A stretch of 64,000 nt of DNA from Mactromeris polynyma (Eukaryota > Mollusca > Bivalvia > Venerida > Mactridae): NCBI GenBank assembly GCA_032209605.1, contig JASFXZ010000001.1, positions 15,146,256-15,210,255 on the forward strand, in the 5' to 3' direction. Both the position numbers and the translations under genes were made by a program. Shown here one piece after another: positions 59,153 to 64,000 of this stretch (positions within the stretch are counted from its first letter, which is position 1; every line of letters starts with the position of its first letter). The notes under the pieces are model-generated. The model made no database searches. It was not told the DNA's origin and worked only from the letters and a program-made list of their open reading frames with translations.

Positions 59153-61075
59153 TGGGGTCAATATCGATCAGATCTGGAGTATCTTGCGATGAGCCAGACA
59201 GTTGGACATGCTTGCTGGGTCAATATCGATCAGATCTGGAGTATCTTCCAATGAGCCAGACAGTTGGACATGCTTGCTGGGTCAATATCGATCAGATCTG
59301 GAGTATCTTGCGATGAGCCAGACAGTTGGACATGCTTGCTGAGTCAATATCGATCAGATCTCGAGTATCTTCCAATGAGCCAGACAGTTGGACATGCTTG
59401 CTGGGTCAATATCGATCAGATCTGGAGTATCTTGCGATGAGCCAGACAGTTGGACATGATTGCTGGGTCAATATGGATCAGATCTCGAGTATCTTCCAAT
59501 GAGCCAGACAGTTGGACATGCTTGCTGGGTCAATATCGATCAGATCTCGAGTATCTTGCGATGAGTCAGACAGTTGGACATGCTTGCTGGGTCAATATCG
59601 ATCAGATCTCGAGTATCTTGCGATGAGCCAGACAGTTGGACATGCTTGCTGAGTCAATATCGATCAGATCTGGAGTAGCTTGCGATGAGCCAGAAAGTTG
59701 GACATGATTGCTGGGTCAATATGGATCAGATCTCGAGTATCTTGCGATGAGCCAGAAAGTTGGACATGATTGCTGGGTCAATATCGATCAGATCTCGAGT
59801 ATCTTGCGATGAGTCAGACAGTTGGACATGATTGCTGAGTCAATATCGATCAGATCTCGAGTATCTTGCGATGAGCCAGACAGTTGGACATGATTGCTGG
59901 GTCAATATCGATCAGATCTCGAGTATCTTGCGATGAGCCAGAAAGTTGGACATGATTGCTGGGTCAATATCGATCAGATCTCGAGTATCTTGCGATGAGC
60001 CAGACAGTTGGACATGATTGCTGGGTCAATATGGATCAGATCTCGAGTATCTTGCGATGAGCCAGACAGATGGACATGCTTGCTGGGTCAATATGGATCA
60101 GATCTCGAGTATCTTGCGATGAGCCAGACAGTTGGACATGATTGCTGGGTCAATATGGATCAGATCTCGAGTATCTTGCGATGAGCCAGACAGTTGGACA
60201 TGATTGCTGGGTCAATATCGATCAGATCTCGAGTATCTTGCGATGAGCCAGACAGTTGGACATGATTGCTGGGTCAATATGGATCAGATCTCGAGTATCT
60301 TGCGATGAGCCATACAGATGGACATGCTTGCTGAGTCAATATCGATCAGATCTGGAGTATCTTCCAATGAGCCAGACAGTTGGACATGCTTGCTGAGTCA
60401 ATATCGATCAGATCTGGAGTAGCTTGCGATGAGCCAGACAGTTGGACATGATTGCTGGGTCAATATCGATCAGATCTCGAGTAGCTTGCGATGAGCCAGA
60501 CAGTTGGACATGCTTGCTGGATCAATATCGATCAGATCTCGAGTATCTTGCGATGAGCCAGACAGTTGGACATGATTGCTGGGTCAATATCGATCAGATC
60601 TCGAGTATCTTGCGATGAGCCAGACAGTTGGACATGCTTGCTGAGTCAATATCGATCAGATCTGGAGTATCTTCCAATGAGCCAGACAGTTGGACATGAT
60701 TGCTGGGTCAATATGGATCAGATCTCGAGTATCTTGCGATGAGCCAGACAGTTGGACATGCTTGCTGGGTCAATATCGATCAGATCTGGAGTATCTTGCG
60801 ATGAGCCAGACAGTTGGACATGCTTGCTGAGTCAATATCGATCAGATCTCGAGTATCTTGCGATGAGCCAGACAGTTGGACATGATTGCTGAGTCAATAT
60901 CGATCAGATCTCGAGTATCTTGCGATGAGCCAGACAGTTGGACATGCTTGCTGGGTCAATATCGATCAGATCTCGAGTATCTTGCGATGAGCCAGACAGT
61001 TGGACATGCTTGCTGGGTCAATATCGATCAGATCTCGAGTATCTTGCGATGAGCCAGACAGTTGGACATGCTTGC
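59153..61075. repeat. 62-bp satellite, about 31 copies
   Basis: Unit GGGTCAATATCGATCAGATC plus 42 bp ('tcgagtatcttgcgatgagccagacagttggacatgcttgct'). Period fixed by 'atatcgatca' at 59161 and 59223. Variant sites (c/g in 'cgatca/ggatca', 'ctcgag/ctggag', 'gcttgct/gattgct', 'tgcgat/tccaat') are shuffled among copies, suggesting gene conversion. The ORFs at 59092-59316 and 60938-61177 are repeat sequence. Confidence 0.97.
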
Positions 61076-62264
61076 TATGTTGATAACCCTAAAACTGTTA
61101 ACTTTATTGCATTATCACTGATAAGATGTGTTAATCGATTTTGGAGCAGGGTCACTTACAATAGTTTTAAGTTTTAGTTTCTGTTTTGTAGGCAAATATG
61201 TACAATACATTTTTCCAATACTTATTTACTGTTCGCATCATTTTGAAAGAAAATAGTATTACTTGATTTTATCAAAAAAATAAAGTCTGTAAAGTTGAAA
61301 CAACTCTGACGTGAAGATATTTTAGTAAAATAATTGTACACATTTATTGTATTGTTACTAAATTTCAATAATGTAGGATACATCACATAGATAAAATCAA
61401 ACAAATATTTTAATGTAAATCATTTTACAAATCCGCAACGCGTTGGAACAGTATAATACGTAGAAGTAATTTACGCGGTATTTGCATATTTAAAATAATA
61501 TTTCTTATAATAAGTATTTTTAGAAACAGTCAATAAAGGGTTTGCGTAAAATGAATTATACTTAAGCACAAGGCGAGAACTTTCAGTTGGTATAAGTTAT
61601 AATTATTTTGTCAAATACAGACTTAAAGACATACATGTTTGGGCGTTTGAAAATCATTACAAACAGCCGTTGTAAACCACTTACTGTAAAATCAGAGATT
61701 TTTCGCGCATTGCCAGAAATATTTAACAATTTTACTTGATAGTCTCCCTTGATTATCCCTGATTCTCCAAGGTGCGAGACTTATTGAATTGTCTCCCTTA
61801 GACATCGATCGCGAATGCGTCACGGATAAAAAAATCAATACTGGGTCGATATTCGTTCGCGCCTTGATTAGCCACCCCGCTGTGTTTAATCAGCATAAGG
61901 AAATTGCCCCGGGCTGTACTTATTTTTCAGAATGTATTATACATTTATGATACTTATATTGTAGCCTCTTTCGAAACAAATAATTTAAAATTGAATTATG
62001 CACCATAAGGTTTTGTCTTGTTTTTTTGCAGATGGTATATACTTAGCTTGCTAGCATCGCAAAGCTACATTTGTCTTTTTTCAACAGAAATTATAATGAC
62101 ACTGAAAAAATACAACTACTTATTTGAATGTTACATTTAAAAACATGATCTCGTATTTTGACGATGGAATGCAATTATTTATATCGTCATCATATGTGCA
62201 TTGGTGATAATATCTAATTGACATAATTGTGATATATTATGTACAAGTGTGTACGCCGGACAAT
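61076..62264. other. AT-rich non-coding sequence
   Basis: No exon recognised. Contains half of an inverted dispersed pair (see 61700-61810). Confidence 0.4.
61700..61810. repeat. dispersed repeat, inverted partner of 62905-63000
   Basis: 'ttcgcgcattgccagaaat' and 'cttgatagtctcccttgat' here correspond on the opposite strand of 62905-63000 to 'ttcgcg...attgccagaaat' and 'attgtctcccttga'. A second 'cttattgaattgtctccctta' follows near 61781. Confidence 0.55.
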
Positions 62265-62420
62265 GGGCCCGTTTTATCAACGTACTTACGCACGAAATTT
62301 TCGTAAGATTTTCTTACGACGTTCGTACGACGTTCTTACGCTCGCTAGAGCGTTTTATCAATATTTTCGTACGAACGTAGACGCTACGAATTCGTAAGTT
62401 TTAGCAGAAACGCTACGAAT
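62265..62420. mobile_element. TTACG-rich inverted-repeat element end
   Basis: Starts GGGCCCGTTTTATCAACGTA and continues with alternating CTTACG/CGTAAG and TACGAACG/CGTTCGTA motifs, making nested palindromes. 'cgttttatcaa' recurs at about 62351. A related start, GGGGGCCGTTTTATCAA, is at 46537. Probably a foldback MITE family. Confidence 0.5.
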
Positions 62421-63802
62421 GGTGATATGTGTATTCAAAATTATTGGGAAAAAATGGAATTTCAGGTTTTTTTCAAATACATTGCTAATTTAAATCAAAC
62501 AGGGAAGCATGAAGATCACATCTGATTTAATTTTTAAAAACACCATTAAAATATTTATATATTGTAGTTTGTGCACATATGAGAATAAATATTGTACGTT
62601 AAATATAAATACTTTAAATATGTATCTAAAAATGGGATATTTTATGAAATTACAGTTTTTCGTGTGTTTTTCAGTTAAAGATATAAGGATCAATAAGGAT
62701 CAATAATAACAATTTTAAATCAAACAGGGAAGCATGAAGATAATAATCAATCATAAAATAATTTATATCATTTTAAAAAGGAAACAAGTTTGTGCTCATA
62801 TGTGAATAAATTATGTGAATTAAATAACAATAACATTATGATAATTTAAAAAAACTGTTTACTCTGTATTTCAATAGCCACAAATTGAGCGAACTGACAA
62901 ATCGATACCGCCGATAGCGTATTTTCAAGGGAGACAATTTCATCAATAAGCCAGCGATTTGCTTGGGATTTCTGGCAATGGGGTATAATACTTCGCGAAT
63001 TGAAATTATCATATTGTTTCGAGACAATAAATGTACTTTCATTTTTTTCTATAATTAACGCTAGCGAGCTCATCAAATTGTTCAAATATTTAAAGACAAG
63101 TCCGCTTGTGGCGAAATAATTAAATATGGTGTTTACGAAATGAAATTCATTTCAATATTTCACCACAACAAACAAAATATCTTGTTCGTGTTAATTAGTT
63201 ATTGAAATTAACATATCGATTTTCAGGCCTATGTTAGCTTCCCATATTGAGTATTTATATATAATATTAAAGGTGTAAATTAAAAGTCAATACTTCATCA
63301 ATAATTTCAAGATTAAAAGGTACCTACCTAACCAGTGTTAAGGGTATATTAATAATTCAGTTATTAATTATAGAATACTTCAACCGATTAATAGTTTTAA
63401 TAGTCCAAACTGGAAAAAAAATTAGATATCATATTTCCTTCATTGCTACAAAAGAAGACTTTTGTACAGAAGAGAAGAAATCAAACAACATGAATAATAA
63501 ACGGATTAGAAATTATATACATCATGATCAAAGGCCATCAACGATCGACACATCAGTGAAGCACGTCTACAAGGAGATAGTTCACATGAAGTCTAAGCTG
63601 GTTATGAATATTGAAGCAGATTTTGAACCTCATTCCATCCTTAAAAAGTGTTTGTCCGTGGTGTTCTGAATGACCCAACGACATTGGCCCCGATTAATTT
63701 TTTGGGCAATAATTGCTAGATTTTTCCTAGTGTAAAGATCAAAGAGAATAATCGCTAGACCGACCACACTCTTGTTGGTAGAGATATCACAAACAAACAC
63801 GA
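62421..63802. other. AT-rich non-coding sequence
   Basis: Short direct duplication 'aatcaaacagggaagcatgaaga' at about 62494 and 62722. ORFs of 65-79 codons lack support. Confidence 0.4.
62905..63000. repeat. dispersed repeat, inverted partner of 61700-61810
   Basis: Reads 'caagggagacaattt ... atttctggcaat ... cgcgaa'; reverse complement matches the phrases at 61700-61810 with different internal spacing. Confidence 0.5.
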
Positions 63803-63971
63803 GGCCCCGATCTCCCGGAACATCTCAATTTGAGTTTAATCTCAGCTCAAATATTATCTCAAATTGTTGAGATTTTTCTCATCTCAGACCAGACTCAAAA
63901 TCGCTATTTCTAAACAAAAACGATCATTATTTTTCTCAAAATATTTCAAGATGTTTTGAGAGATCGGGCCC
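63803..63971. mobile_element. 169-bp inverted-repeat MITE
   Basis: Left end GGCCCCGATCTCCCGGAACATCTCAATTTGAG. The right end, reverse complemented, begins GGGCCCGATCTCTCAAAACATCTTG. The interior is rich in CTCAAA/TTTGAG. No ORF. Target duplication not clear. Confidence 0.7.
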
Positions 63972-64000
63972 AGACCATTTTATGGATGGTATCAATGAAC

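Overview
This is a eukaryotic, AT-rich, repeat-dominated window. It has no operons, long ORFs, rRNA or CRISPR arrays, and most ORFs above 60 codons are chance frames or tandem repeats read as protein. tRNA-derived SINEs, several families of short inverted-repeat transposons and very long arrays of 33-62 bp satellites suggest a marine invertebrate, most likely a mollusc (bivalve-like). That is inference from repeat style; no species-diagnostic gene is present.

Three protein-coding loci can be supported, all on the minus strand. Two are intronless paralogues (152 aa at 3240-3698 and 166 aa at 24643-25143). They share an acidic GSDLFR block, a C-x2-C-x6-C-x-C cluster, an RVxW motif followed by KPL, and a KPILKHK...CIVI.SE tail. 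Each has a TATA-like box upstream. I do not recognise the family; it may be lineage-specific. The third locus is not visible as an ORF. Reading splice signals on the minus strand gives four exons (57586-57495, 52589-52486, 51458-51337, 51083-50961) whose phases agree exactly. Together they encode a 146-residue protein that reads as a divergent galectin-type carbohydrate-recognition domain.

Layout. 1-15 kb: scattered SINEs and MITEs plus paralogue 1; a hAT-type MITE with a perfect 8-bp target duplication lies at 9792-9962. 16-21.5 kb: a 55-bp satellite of about 101 monomers with higher-order structure. 22-28 kb: MITEs, paralogue 2, and a cluster of CACGTG sites with a CRE beside its stop codon. 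28.9-38.5 kb: 41-bp and 34-bp satellites, an 18-bp array grown inside a MITE, and a GC-rich 93/63-bp array grown inside a dispersed repeat. 39-47.7 kb: more SINEs and inverted-repeat elements, and a 45-bp-arm hairpin. 48-61 kb: the galectin-like gene set among four arrays (40-bp downstream, 33-bp in intron 2, a 34-bp array of about 127 copies filling intron 1, 62-bp upstream). 61-64 kb: AT-rich sequence with further inverted-repeat elements.

The most notable points are the hidden satellite-stuffed galectin-like gene, the small paralogue family with a possible zinc knuckle and PP1-docking-like motif, and several cases where a tandem array can be seen growing out of a transposable or dispersed element.
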